Shown: positions 35,677-47,162 of the stretch, piece by piece
Layout of the letters: each line of letters begins with the position of its first letter
Numbering within the stretch: position 1 is the first letter of the stretch
Source of the DNA: Tenebrio molitor
Taxonomy: Eukaryota; Arthropoda; Insecta; Coleoptera; Tenebrionidae
Length of the DNA: 64,000 nt
NCBI RefSeq assembly: GCF_963966145.1
Contig: NC_091049.1
Coordinates: 28,892,001 to 28,956,000 of the forward strand
Direction of reading: 5' to 3'
Made by a program: the position numbers and the translations under genes
The notes under the pieces: model-generated
Told to the model about the DNA's origin: nothing
What the model saw: only the letters and a program-made list of their open reading frames with translations
Databases searched by the model: none

Positions 35677-36147
35677 TCTTAGACTACCAGAAAGTGCTAA
35701 AAATAATAACGAAACTCCGAAATTTAAATAATACAAAACTCCTCATTAAAATCTGGGGTTCTAGTTTGTTTATGTTGACAAAATTAACATAAATACAAGT
35801 TGACAGATCTGTTGTTGCATGGCAGTTTAGGGATTTTTGGAAAGTTACTAAATATTCTGACAGAATGTAAATATTATTTGAAAACTGAACACGTTTTGTT
35901 GTAAATAAAAATAAATGTAACCTTTAGCCGAACGAATTAAAATTTAGCGTCAAGGTTTCTGTTATTCTTCTATTATTAAGGCAAAAAAAACAGTTTTCAA
36001 TCCACATTTGTATTTACACTACATCCATTCCCACGTTGATTTGTCATTTGACAGAAGTTAAAATGACATTTGAACATTACCGCGTTTCTTATGGAATTAT
36101 ACGATAAAACTGCTTTTTAAATTATATTTCTATATTGTAACGATAAA
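35677..36147. promoter_or_regulatory. Shared upstream region of Ada3 and RecQ5
   Basis: The two start codons face away from each other across 471 bp of AT-rich DNA with no ORF of note. A bidirectional promoter is the simplest reading. No TATA box is obvious for either gene. Confidence 0.45.
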
Positions 36148-39100
36148 ATGGAAGAACAAGAAATACTGAAAGGTTTGAAGGAAACTTTTAAGTTCGATAG
36201 TTTCAAATCAAACCTTCAGCAAAGCGCAATCCAAGAAATCTGCCGAAGTGAGTATTGCATCTCTTATTTCAGCACACTGATGATCCAGTAATGTGGCATT
36301 TTTAGGGAAGAACGATGTGTTGGTATCTATGCCAACAGGCTCGGGCAAATCTCTCTGTTATCAACTGCCCGCTGTTTTGCACTCAGATCAAATAACCATC
36401 GTGTTTTCGCCGCTTTTGGCCCTGATCAAAGATCAGATTGACCATTTGCAAGCCCTAAGAGTCAGAGCCGCCTCCCTCAACTCCAAAACACTGAAAGCCG
36501 AACGCGAGACACTTATCGCCGACTTAAAATCGAAAAAACCCTTGACAAGGTTATTATACATAACACCAGAACAAGCAGCCACGCATACGTTCAAATCGCT
36601 GTTCGATAATCTGGTCAAATTCGATAAAGTCGCGTACATCGTGGTAGACGAGGCGCATTGCGTCAGCCAATGGGGCCACGACTTCAGGCCTGACTACTTG
36701 AAACTAGGCGAGCTGAGGACGAACTGCACCGTCCCGTGCATCGCCTTGACAGCTACGGCGGGTGCGGATGTCACTAAGGACATAATTCACAATCTCCGAC
36801 TCACGAACAGTCTGAAAGTGTTCAAGACGTCCTGCTTCCGGTCGAATCTGTTTTATGACTTGTTCTATGAGAACATGTTGGAGAATTCGTACTTGCATCT
36901 GAAGCACTTCATAAATGAGTGCTTGGCGGGGGACGAGGACGTGAAGAAGGAGGACAAGGGGTGCGGGATCGTGTACTGTCGAACTAGGGAGCAGACTGAG
37001 GCTGTATCGTACAAGTTGAATTGTTTGGGGGTGAAGTCGAGGTGTTATCACGCGGGGTTGAAGAATAAGGAGCGGTTGGAGTGTCAGGAGGAGTGGCAGA
37101 AGGGGGAGTATCCCGTGATTTGCGCCACTATCAGTTTCGGAATGGGCGTGGATAAAGCTACGGTTAGGTAATCACAAAAAAAGTCTTGCTTTTTACAAAT
37201 ACCACTCCATTTTTTAAGTTAAGTTTTATGTTGGTGAAAACCGGTGTATTCTAAATAGAGTGACGATATCTTCTGAACGTATATAATGCTATGACGTAAA
37301 TGACCTTGCCGGTTTTGGATTATTTTGTCTGGTTGATCCAAATTTTTTAAACATCGAAGGCCCCAAACGGAAAATCTGTTCACTTTTGTTTTTTTTTTTA
37401 GTATTTTCTACAGAAAATGATCAAACTTCAGTCATTACGAGAATCTTTGAAACTGTAACCATCGAATATTGTCCCTTCTAATGTGAAGTTGACCGCACAT
37501 TAACAACATCTTTGTCACTTTAGATTCGTGGTGCACTGGAGCGTTCCGAAAGACCCCGCCTCTTTCTACCAGGAATCGGGTCGCGCAGGTCGCGACGGCA
37601 AACCCTCCAGATGCCGCATCTACTACAGCCGCAGCGACAGCCGCGCCATCGAGTTCCATCTGAGCCACGACTTGGCCAAAACGAAAGACAAAGAGTCGAA
37701 ACGGATCAAAGCCGAGACCGCCATCAAGAGCTTCAAAAAGATGGTCGAGTACTGCGAGAACGCGAAGTGAGTATTGCAACATTCGCGACTTCCACCTTGC
37801 GACAAATCAATCAAACCTTTTCCCACTCGAAACGCAAGCAAACAATCTAGGCCCCATTTTACAGCGCTTGTCGTCACAAGTTGTTCACCGACCACTTCGG
37901 GGAACCCCCGCCCCCGTGCGTCGACAATTGCGACTTCTGCAAGGACAAGAAGGCCGTCCAGAAGATGGTGGAGGAGTTTCACATGAAATGCATCGAGTAC
38001 AGCAGCTCGGCTTTCAACGTGAAGGACACTGACTACGCGGAGATGTACGGCGGGGGACGCAAGGGACAGCAGGAGTGAGTCTCGAGTGGGTAATGCAGAT
38101 TCCTGTGATTGACGATTTGTTTGTAGCGAGGCGCGAGAGTACGGCAGCGATTACGACAGCGAAGCGAGGGAGGCGAAGGCGAAGAAGGAGACGAACGATC
38201 TGATCCAGAAACAGTTCGCGTTGAGAAGGAGCTCACAGGTTTTGGACGATTCTTTAAGAGAATCACGTGACTGGGGATTTCTTGCAGGAAGTGTCTCAAA
38301 AGACGATCGAGAAGTTGTTTTCTGGCAGGTCGCGAGTCACGGCAGCGGCGTCCACTTCTAGTAAAGTTAAAGGGTTGACGTTGGCAACTAGGGAACAGTA
38401 TTTGAGTAAAATTATTGAGGTTCTTCATGATAATTACAAGGGGTGCGTGGAGGAGGAGGATCAGACGATGGACAAGAAGGACGTGCAGGACTGCGCCGTC
38501 GAGATGGAGTATTCGGTTTTCACGAGCAACACGACGATGACCATGTACAGGAACGGTGTCGCGAAAATGGTTTGTTTAATTTTTTTTGTTTTGCGATTAT
38601 TTTGTAATTTGGGTAACGAATCATGTTCACCAATGGCACGGGGTTAACGAACGTTTTAGTTTTAAGCTCATAAAGGCGTCGTATTGAAAAACAACCGTGT
38701 TTTTTGAGTGGCAGTAAATTTTTCGTGGGTAAAATGCCAGTTGGTGTTTAGGATATTTCGTTTTGTATTCGAGCGGGTTGGTATGAGATAAGTTACTGTT
38801 CGAGGGGTCTGTACCAACCTAACCGTGCCAAAATCCCCATGCAACTGTCATTTCCCAGCTTAGTCGAATTTGTTGTTGAAAAAGCGCATTTTCTGGAAAA
38901 GTTGTTGGTTTGGTGTTAAGTGCGTGCAGAACCGAAACTGCCCCATCGAGGAACACCGTGCTAAATGGCAATTTTTCACACAACGTACGCCGTTGAAAAG
39001 CGAGTTATTTTTAGAACGTGTCCTGTTGACACACATTTCCCATCATTTCCAGATTTCCTCGATAAAACGATGCACTGATGACAAGATCGTGTACGAAACT

Positions 39101-39880
39101 CTACTGACTTTCACCCCAAAACCGGCCAAATATGAGACACTGGGCGACTTATTCAGGAACATCGAAAAGGAGCAGAGGCAAAGAGCAAAGACTGGAAGCA
39201 ACGACGAGTCGGACTTAAAACCGCAGAAAAGTGACGGTTTTCAGACGGCCCGGCAAGTATTGGACGGCAACGGGAGGAAACAACAGTCTTTGATTGGAGA
39301 TTTCTTCAAGAAAGCGAGGGAGGAAAGTGAGGTTAAGTCAGATGAGATGGGTGACAAGAAGAATCGCGACATGAAAACGCTGTTTGGAGACGAGTCCGAC
39401 GACGAAGAGGCGAAGAAAGTGGAGGTGGAAGTCGACCACGAGAAGAAAGACAGGAAGAGGAGGCACGACGACTCGAAGCACAAAAGACAAGAGAAGAAGC
39501 AGAAACTGGGCGAGTCTTCCATCGACAAGGAGTACGAGAAGTTCGTCGAGTCGGTCGAGACGAACGGAGAAAAGCGGGGCGAGCACAACGGCGAAAGCAG
39601 CAACAAAAGTAAAAAGAATAGACTGAAAAAGACCGAAATCGGGAATCTCGTCGTCAAATTGCTTACGCCGGCGTACGTGGAGAGGCGATTCGAATCTCGT
39701 GACACGTTCAAGAGCACAGCAAGAAACATCTCACACGCTTTAATCGATAAAGGTAACACGGGTGAAATAAAAACGAAATGGTATTTTAATTGATTGCTTC
39801 CAGATGAAAACGAAATCAAAGAATACGTCGAAAACTTCCTCAAGAAAAACGACGAAATTACGTCACAGACAGTGTTGTGA
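36148..39880 (+). CDS. RecQ5: ATP-dependent DNA helicase RecQ5
   Basis: Eight exons, 36148-36247, 36306-37167, 37524-37766, 37865-38074, 38127-38238, 38288-38569, 39053-39752 and 39804-39880, join in frame to 861 residues. The helicase core has Walker A PTGSGKS (43-49), the DEAH box at 148-151 followed by CVSQWGHDFRPDY, motif IV VYCRTRE, motif V ISFGMGVDK and motif VI QESGRAGRDGKP. A RecQ zinc-binding region follows (CRHKLF, CVDNCDFC), then EMYGGGRKG, which is typical of RecQ5. The tail contains a long acidic and lysine-rich segment, and the C-terminal block VVKLLTPAYVERRF matches the conserved RecQ5 end. RecQ5 is a 3'-5' helicase that disrupts Rad51 filaments and, in vertebrates, binds RNA polymerase II. 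It lacks a BLM/WRN-type HRDC domain, as expected. Confidence 0.93.
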
Positions 39881-40892
39881 AGTTAGTTTTGTACAAGACA
39901 AACTGCGTTTGGAGTTATTTTTCTAATGAAGGTTCCTTTCGTATTGTAAAGTGCATACCAATAAGGCAAAAAGATTTATCGTACCTGTGTTAAGGGTTTC
40001 GTTTTTTCTAGAATGATTAGCATAGTGTTAAGCCATTTTCTGATAATTTTACTAAGATATACTTAAATATAAGTTGTTCTGTTTGACGGATGTGTTTTCT
40101 GAAGTCGGGAGATTTCGGCAATCGAGAATTCTGCTCGGCGCCTTTCCGCAGATGGACATTCGCGTGATACGCTTGTCGAATTTGTTTTTTGTTGCTTCAA
40201 TTTGATAGGGAAATTCAAGTGATAATTATTCAGTAACTTTATTTAAACTGTTTTTTATAATTAATAATATGTTAATAACACACTTTGGAAATTATTTATC
40301 TGTACACGTCACACAACCTCAAAAAGCGAGATATTATTTTAAGCAAATTAATAGTTTTGAGTTGTAGAAAGGGAATAATTATCAAAGTTTGATGTATCAG
40401 TCGCTTGTTATAATTTATCTTGAATGCTGACTGTTCAGGACTTCACAAATATTTTATTTTCCAGAAACAGAACGCTAGGTGGAAGTTCCGATTTTCTGTG
40501 GGAACTTGAGCAACTAATTTTAGTCTTTTCAAGTCAATTTATTTACTTTAGACAGCACTAGTTGACTGAAGAGATACTAGACTGCAACATATTTCCTCAA
40601 CCCGGTCCTTCTGGAAGAATCTACGTCGGCAAAATTTTACCTCTTTATTGAAATTATTTTACATAAGCATTTTGCAAATTAAATAGTCTATCCCACGACA
40701 TACAAACAGAAATCCACTCACTTATAGTAATAGTAAAGAAATTATAAAGAGAGACCATGAAATAAAGTGAGGTAACACATAAAAATAATTTCAACGGTCA
40801 TTATGTAAGTTACACTTCGTGCATCCGCCGAGTGTGCCTGAAAACCTATCGTGGATAAAAAAAATTTAAGTATAATCACAGTTCGGTGTCAA
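39881..40892. other. 3' region between convergent RecQ5 and UBE2L3
   Basis: About 1 kb of AT-rich sequence between two facing stop codons. It should hold both 3' untranslated regions. I see no ORF, RNA gene or clear repeat in it. Confidence 0.5.
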
Positions 40893-41624
40893 TTAATCCG
40901 TCGGTCTCTTCTCGCTGTGCTTTTTCGTGAACTCTTCGGCATTTTTCGTGAACTTTTTTTTGTCTTTCAAGTACTCTTCGGCCAGATCGGCCCTGAGCGG
41001 GTGCTCCGGTTCCGGTTCGTTGACGAGGGCCACCAGCGCCTGGATCACCTGATCCGTCTTCGTAGCCGGCTTCCAGTTCTCGGCGCTGATTATCGGGAGG
41101 CAAACCTGTCCTTTTTCATCTATGTTTGGATGGTATATCTTCGTTTTGAAGTTGATTTTCGGAGGCTTAAACGGATATTCGGCAGGAAAATTTATCTCTA
41201 TTTTAAACGCGCCCTTATTGTACGGAGGGTTATCCTGAAGAAGGTCAGGTCAGACGGGTGAAACGCTCGCTCTACTACTCACCGGAACTATTAAACCTTG
41301 CCATGTCAGGATGTTCGTTTCGTCAACTTGTATGTCACGGAATGATCTTAGTCCTGAGTTTCTTATATCTCCAAGTTCCTAAAAATATCGACGTGCGTGA
41401 CTCACCCCGTATTAACCGAGTCAAGGTCACAGATTTGGGGGGTTTTGTGGAACTCCCAAAGCTGTTCACGCGCTCCGCCACTCGATCAGGACGTCTCCCA
41501 CGATCATTTTACGACGAAAGTGGGGAAATGACGTTAAAATCGAGCGCGACGGCTGCATTTGGACCCTCCACTCGGAAAATAAACCAAAAAATACTCACTT
41601 TTTGTAACCTCCTAGTGGCTGCCA
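40893..41624 (-). CDS. Ubiquitin-conjugating enzyme E2 L3 (UbcH7 / UbcD10 type)
   Basis: Three exons, 41624-41598, 41378-41283 and 41234-40893, join in phase 0 to 154 residues, exactly the length of UBE2L3. The start MAATRRLQK is followed by ELGDIRNSGL. The UBC fold signature is YHPNIDEKGQVCLPI, with the active-site cysteine at residue 86. Phe63, which contacts E3 enzymes in UbcH7, is present in EYPFKPP. The protein carries activated ubiquitin and hands it to HECT and RBR ligases such as Parkin and Ariadne. The HPN motif and the WKPATK stretch are intact. Head to head with SLX1, convergent with RecQ5. Confidence 0.95.
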
Positions 41625-42205
41625 TTTTGTCTAAATTTTTTTAGCGAATCACTAATGCAACAGGGTTTTAACTATGTACAAATACACTTCGACGAACAAT
41701 ATTCAGTTAAAATTAGACGTTTAATATCAAAAAAAGCACTTGTAATGGTATAGAAAAGATATAATGTTTTAATCGCCCATTACTCCCGTCCTTGCACTAA
41801 AATTTGACAGATGGACAAGGTGACCAACCGTCGAAAGAACGAAAACACCATGAAAACACTACGAGGTCAGCTGCTTGCTGTTTTTATCGCCGCCGCACAA
41901 TCTCTGTTTGTTTTTTCCCTTATTTACACAGTATTATCTGATAATCACATATTCAGACGTTCATTCAACGGAACAGAGATCGAACAACTCCAACCACAAA
42001 AACACTACACTTCAAATGCCTTCACTTGATTGACCACAAAAAAACATATCTGTCGCTCTAATTACCACAGAATAATTATTAAATGCTGGTAATTAATAAG
42101 TTATTGTCATTTTTCGATCAAATCAATTTATTACACGATTTTAATCGAAAAACCTGGCGACGACAAAATCTCCAAGTAATTTGAATTCGGTAAACATAAC
42201 CTCAA
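41625..42205. promoter_or_regulatory. Shared upstream region of UBE2L3 and SLX1
   Basis: The two start codons face away across 581 bp, suggesting a common or paired promoter. It contains a 72-codon ORF that is listed separately. Confidence 0.4.
41811..42029 (+). CDS. Possible small membrane protein, unrecognised
   Basis: This ORF of 72 codons lies between UBE2L3 and SLX1. It begins MDKVTNRRKNENTMK, then has one hydrophobic stretch from about residue 21 to 43 (LLAVFIAAAQSLFVFSLIY), then a polar tail. That layout would suit a single-pass protein. I do not recognise a family, and its place within a probable promoter makes chance a real possibility. Confidence 0.2.
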   Translation: MDKVTNRRKNENTMKTLRGQLLAVFIAAAQSLFVFSLIYTVLSDNHIFRRSFNGTEIEQLQPQKHYTSNAFT

Positions 42206-43126
42206 ATGGCCAATATTGTCGAACACTTTTACGGAGTTTACTTGTTGTATTGTACGAACCCGAAGTATGTGGGGCGCGTCTACATCGGCTACACAGTGGA
42301 CCCGAATCGTCGAGTCAAGCAGCACAACAAAGGGAGACAAGCTGGGGGCGCGTGGAAGACGAGCAAAAGGGGCCCTTGGTACACTTCAATTCTCCTGTCT
42401 ATATTTTTGTAATGTATTTTTTTAGGGTGATGGTGTTGATTGTGCACGGTTTTCCCAATAATGTCTCAGCTCTGAGGGTATTTTTTTTTTTGCCTGACTT
42501 GTTAAATATGCAGATATCTATTCCAGTTTGAGTGGGCTTGGCAACACCCCCACACATCTCGCCGCCTCCATCACGTTTCCAAGAAAAAACCGAAAGAGAA
42601 GGTTTATGATTTCACCCTGAGGGTGTTGTCTGAGATGCTTTTGGTAGGACCCTGGAATCGACTCCCATTAACCATCAGATGGTTGAACAATGATTTTGTC
42701 AAAGAATTGCTAGTAGTCAATGTACAATCTTAGTAGATAACTTGATGATTTGAGTTTTTTTAGAAACCCCCACCAATGCATATGCCCATTTGCTATGGTC
42801 CTGTTATCAGTAAAAAAGTACCTTCAAGTTTGAGCCATACCAGTGAAGAAACAATCATTTTTTGTCACTTTTGTAGGGATGATGTTGTGGGAGGGATGAA
42901 GTGTTTGAATCCTGAGTGTACAGTGGTGGGACATGTGATATGTTTTTCCAAATGTTTCATTAAAGAGAAGGGGGAGTATGTCCCAGTGGAAGGGGAGTGT
43001 CCTGGGTGCCTCAAAGTGTACTTATGGGGGGACCTGGTGCGCAAGTTTAGAGGGTGCTACAACAGCGAGGACGTCATGATTAGGACAGAAGCGGGAGATG
43101 ATTTCTATGGTTCAGATTCCGATTAA
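42206..43126 (+). CDS. SLX1: Structure-specific endonuclease subunit SLX1
   Basis: Four exons, 42206-42378, 42426-42477, 42527-42712 and 42764-43126, join in frame to 257 residues. The third exon might instead end three bases later at a second donor. The GIY-YIG nuclease domain spans about 8-90, with GVY, YIG and the RRVKQHN block, and continues in VMVLIVHGFPNNVSALR and FEWAWQHP, which holds the expected catalytic glutamate. The C-terminal half carries a RING-like zinc domain (CHFC, CLNPEC, CFSKC, CPGC). SLX1 with its partner SLX4 cuts branched DNA such as Holliday junctions in the nucleus. The partner is not in this window. An upstream AG in intron 2 would give a stop, so the TTCCAG acceptor was chosen. 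Confidence 0.9.
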
Positions 43127-43429
43127 CTTATTTTCTCAAAATTGTCTTAATTTATTAATGATTGTGATTAATAATAATTAACTCGAAACATGTATGGTTT
43201 GTAAGAATTTTGAATAAAACATGACTCGATCCAAAAACTGAATTTCGTTTTTTGGGATTTATTCAAGTCAAACTCGGAGGAGATTCGTTAAATAAAAAAG
43301 AAGACAAAACGTCCCTGTTCGTTTCAGCTATATCAACTGCAGAACCCACGTTTCAGGGATCTAACTATGACGAATTGAGAATAAAAGATCACTTTTCCAT
43401 AGATTTAACTGGTGGAATTCAGTTGCAAC

Positions 43430-44690
43430 AATTGTGGAGGCGCCGTGTTATTATTTCAATAAAAATAGTGATATGTCTCTTAAACATTGAGCTAGATCTA
43501 GTCCGAAAGTCGCATTTTGTAGATTTATCTATGATGAGTCAAATGCAAGAAACCTCACAACTCTTATCTCCAACAGCGTTTAACAAAATTGCATTTATAT
43601 AATTACAGTTTCCTGTAATTGTTTTTCCTCAAAATGTTATTCTATAAATTCGGCTTTTCGAAGCCTCCTTTTCTTTCAAAAGTTGACATTTATTTTAAAA
43701 CTTTTATAAAATAATTATTGCTAAAATGCCTCTCACAGATGACGAAACCAAAATCAGAATTATCGTTGATTCAAATAACACTTGCTCTACTTTTTTTGCG
43801 TTCGCAATTCTGTAATTAGGTACTATGGCGGACAATAAATTTAGGCCGGCAAATTTCTGACATTTCAAAAAAGTCAATGCAAGCGACCATTTATTGTCAT
43901 TATGACTGATGTGTCAGTTTCTCAAACTGAAGGTTTTCAAGCTGTTTGGCGTTTCCTTCGCCCTTTTCGTAACTTACAGATCATGACGCACTAGCATAAC
44001 TGATTTGTAGTAGCACTTCTCTCTGGTGCACGCTTCTTTTCCCGATTTTAATTTTGATTATCGCTGTCACGATGACAAGAATGACAAAAATCGAAAATGG
44101 GGTTAGTTGAACATAATGCCAGCTTCACATTTTGATGTCAAGCCAATGACAGGCCGGTCTAAATTTATTGTCCGCCATAGTACCCGAGAAAATTTTATTT
44201 TATCGCAAAAATGGTGTAGGCGCCGGGCACGAGTTTCAACAAAATGAACGATCTCTCACTTGTTGCTTGAGCTAGATCAAATTTGGAAACTGTGATTTGT
44301 TGATCTAATTATGAAGAATTGAACGCAAAAAACCGCATGGTTTTATGTCTAAAGTTGGAGAAAACTGCCTCTCAATAGTTCGCGAAAGCCCCGCAGTATT
44401 TATGTAGTGAAAATAGCGATATTTCGTTAATGATTTCAGCTAGATCAAATCTGAAAAGTGCATTTCGTAGACTTGATTATAACGAATCGAGTGCGAAAAG
44501 TCGCAAAACGTTTAATTTTTAATACTGGCTAAGAAATCCGCATTTAAACAGTGCACAAAAATGGTGGCGGCGCCGGGAAAAGTATTCATAAAAAGATTTA
44601 TATCTTCCTTATGGTTTGAGCTGGACCACATTTGAAGTAAATGCTTCAAAAAATTACAAAAAATCATTCAGTGTTGTTCAAAGTGAGCAA
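43430..44690 (+). repeat. Diverged repeats around GGCGCCG and GAGCTAGATCAAAT
   Basis: A unit with GGCGCCG, then about 55 bp on GAGCTAGATCAAAT, then GTAGAT-TATGA-GAATTGA, appears near 43437, 44219, 44450 and 44565, with partial or diverged copies. The copies are only moderately alike and irregularly spaced, and one TA-flanked MITE (43823-44180) lies between the first two. No ORF is conserved through them. Confidence 0.5.
43823..44180. mobile_element. 358-bp MITE with CTATGGCGGAC termini
   Basis: The left end CTATGGCGGACAATAAATTT and the right end are perfect inverted repeats for about 24 bp, with TA at 43821-43822 and 44181-44182. The tip is related in style to the CAGTGGCGG element at 20564. 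It has no ORF. Confidence 0.8.
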
Positions 44691-45594
44691 AAAAGAATTT
44701 TACACTTTCAATAAAGGAAGCACACTTTCTTTTTAAAGCTAACAGAGTTTACTTGCTTTTCTTATCGCAAAAACAGGAAGAACCACATCCATACATAATT
44801 ATGAAATTTAATTTTGTTATTTATTCATTTGTATAACTTTTTCAAATTGCTACATCACAAATTAATTGATTTGGACGTGTCACAGAGGATTTTAAAATAA
44901 TTTCGAGATCACCTTACGAGTATATCGACGAGATTTTAATTTATCTTATTTACTGAAAGATTTTGTAATAACCCAGATATCGCCAGTCTTCCGCCAAAAT
45001 TCAAACATTTGAATTATCGAAAGAAACCGGTGAAATTGAACGAATTGGCCATGGCGTGTGGCGTGATCGTGCTCGAAGCGTTAAAACCTCTACGTTGTGT
45101 GCCATAGATAAGAGAGTGTGTTTTGTACAAAATGGCGGCAGACTAGCGGTGCGACTTTACATGACACTACAAGAAATACATAACAACACAATAAATTTGT
45201 CTACCAACCTCTTGAGGAGGGTAGAAAAAGCAGTTCCCCTTGGGTTGGAACCAAAATACATAACTAATAAATAACAACAACTGCCGCGCAGAAGCTAACC
45301 TGAAATACAAGATCAAAGCGGCACCGTGAAACAAATGATATAAGCCGTTCACGATTGTTTTAAACATGCAGCCTTTTTACTCAATTCAGGGTTGTCACCT
45401 TTCAACTCTTCGCAGTACCGAATCAGGGCCATTTTTCACTCTCTGTGCTCTACAAAGGCACCTTTTCAAATTTTATGCGTTAATTTTTCAACACAAACGC
45501 AAATGACAGTTATGCGCAATGACAGCGCCGATGACCTTGCACGGCTCGACATTGCCAACCTATATTGTGAAATGCACTTTCAATAGTTTCAATT

Positions 45595-45805
45595 GCCCTA
45601 GCGACGTTGTCGTCCAAGTCCCTGCGACACCTAACTCGTTATGGGTGCAGTGCCCTCGATTTGTGTCCTCCGAAACACCCTTGCAAGTCCCGACACCAGA
45701 TGAACCAGAAGCCTTCCACCGAGGGCGGTCGAGAAGCTACACGCCAAGGTCACACGTCGTGAAAAAGTCTCGCAGATCCCCCCGTCGGCAATCTCACGTC
45801 GGCCC
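45595..45805 (+). other. Possible coding exon, Arg/Ser-rich, unrecognised
   Basis: This is an open frame with protein-like composition (PSDVVVQVPATPN, PDEPEAFHRGRSRSYTPRS, then SRRSPRRQSH), set in otherwise AT-rich, repeat-laden DNA. A possible donor GTGTGTTC follows at about 45808. I cannot place it in a gene. It may be a gene relic, an isolated exon or chance. Confidence 0.2.
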
Positions 45806-46329
45806 TTTTGGTGTGTTCTTGTTTTTCATTGCAACGTGGAAAATCTGCCCCACGCGTCTAACAAAAAAATATCTTGGCCTGCTGCGTGTTTAAAACAATC
45901 GTGACGGCTTATACGGTACCTAGTTTTTAGTTACCTATTGCGTTGCTGCGATTTTTATTTTCACTTTCTGTGAGTTTTTTCTTTAACTGAAAGCTGCAGA
46001 ACAATTTTTGTTACAAAATCGTGGTCTACATATGTTAAGCCATGCTATGCTACTAAAACGCCTATCCGTCCTTTTTGACACACCCGATATAAATGCAATA
46101 ACTGTCTTCCTTTCTGATATTTTTAATCTCTTATCTAAGATTTCTATTACCCCTGCACCAAGAGATAAACAAACTAGTGGAGGTATGGCTAACGAAGATA
46201 ATCCCGATGCACTAAATACTAAATAATAATTTACTGATAGATAATCCAATTCCAATTTTATAAAAATATATGTAACTTTTTCTGTATACATACAAGCATT
46301 TTTATAGATATTTTTCCATTTATAACATA

Positions 46330-46535
46330 CAGGGTGTTTTTGAAATGCGTGCCCAAATTTTAACCACGAGCTACTGGCTTCATGTAGAACTCGGAAAAAA
46401 GATCTAAAAAATTCTGTCAAAAAATAAAATGACATTTATTTTTTGAGCTACAGTTTTTTTTAATTGCTTTTAGTCTTCAACGTTGTCAAACAACCTCGTA
46501 GGTAAAATTTCGGCACATTTTAAAAATACACCCTG
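46330..46535. mobile_element. Foldback element F (206 bp, CAGGGTGT ends)
   Basis: The left end starts CAGGGTGTTTTTGAAATGCG and the right end returns as its diverged inverse, ending ATACACCCTG. TA lies at 46328-46329 and 46536-46537. The arms contain a CAAATTTTAACC-like and TTTTTTGAGCTACAG-like pair. No ORF. Confidence 0.6.
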
Positions 46536-46750
46536 TATATCATATTTTATAAAACGTACACCAATGCGGTTTACTTGTTTTAAAGCATATTTCCTATAGG
46601 TTACTTCGCATTGGCGTACATTTTATAAAACATGATATACAGGGTGTATTTTTAAAATGTGCCGAAATTTTACCTACGAGGTTGTAGGACAACGTAGAAA
46701 ACTAAAAGCAATTTAAAAAAATTGTAGTTCAAAAAATAAATGTAATTTTA
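46428..46750. repeat. Large palindrome linking foldback F to an inverted half copy
   Basis: The right arm of element F, plus the stretch TCATATTTTATAAAACGTAC, recurs in reverse after a spacer of about 40 bp centred near 46590. The total palindrome spans about 320 bp with arms near 140 bp. The right half includes a second CAGGGTGTATTTTTAAAATG end at 46640. Confidence 0.7.
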
Positions 46751-47162
46751 TATATATTTTATAATATTTTGAAGCTGCAGATAATTCTGTTATCATGAAA
46801 TTTATTTTGATCGTATTGTTTATTGTCACGGAACATTTCCTACAAATGAATGCAGACCTGTTGGAAATAAACACATTATCATTATTATTTCTTTGGAATA
46901 ATCCATAACGTGTGTCTTGTCACAGTTGCAACCGCATAACATTCGTTCGAAAAGTTTTCACAATTGATGATTCACCTCATGACTTATTTATTTAAAAGCT
47001 CTTTCTAACAGCTCACTAGGTACATTATACTCCCCTCGACACTGTCAAAATCGAAACAAATGAATTGGATATTTCGTAAATCATAAGTTTGATGAAGCGT
47101 GGTAGTTTAAAACTCGTTACGACAACTCCAAGAATCGTGTGATTTATTCTCTTGCAGTCGAC

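Noticed and set aside
39241..39843. 200-codon Ser/Phe/Leu-rich ORF on the minus strand
   Set aside because: Antisense to the lysine-rich tail of RecQ5.
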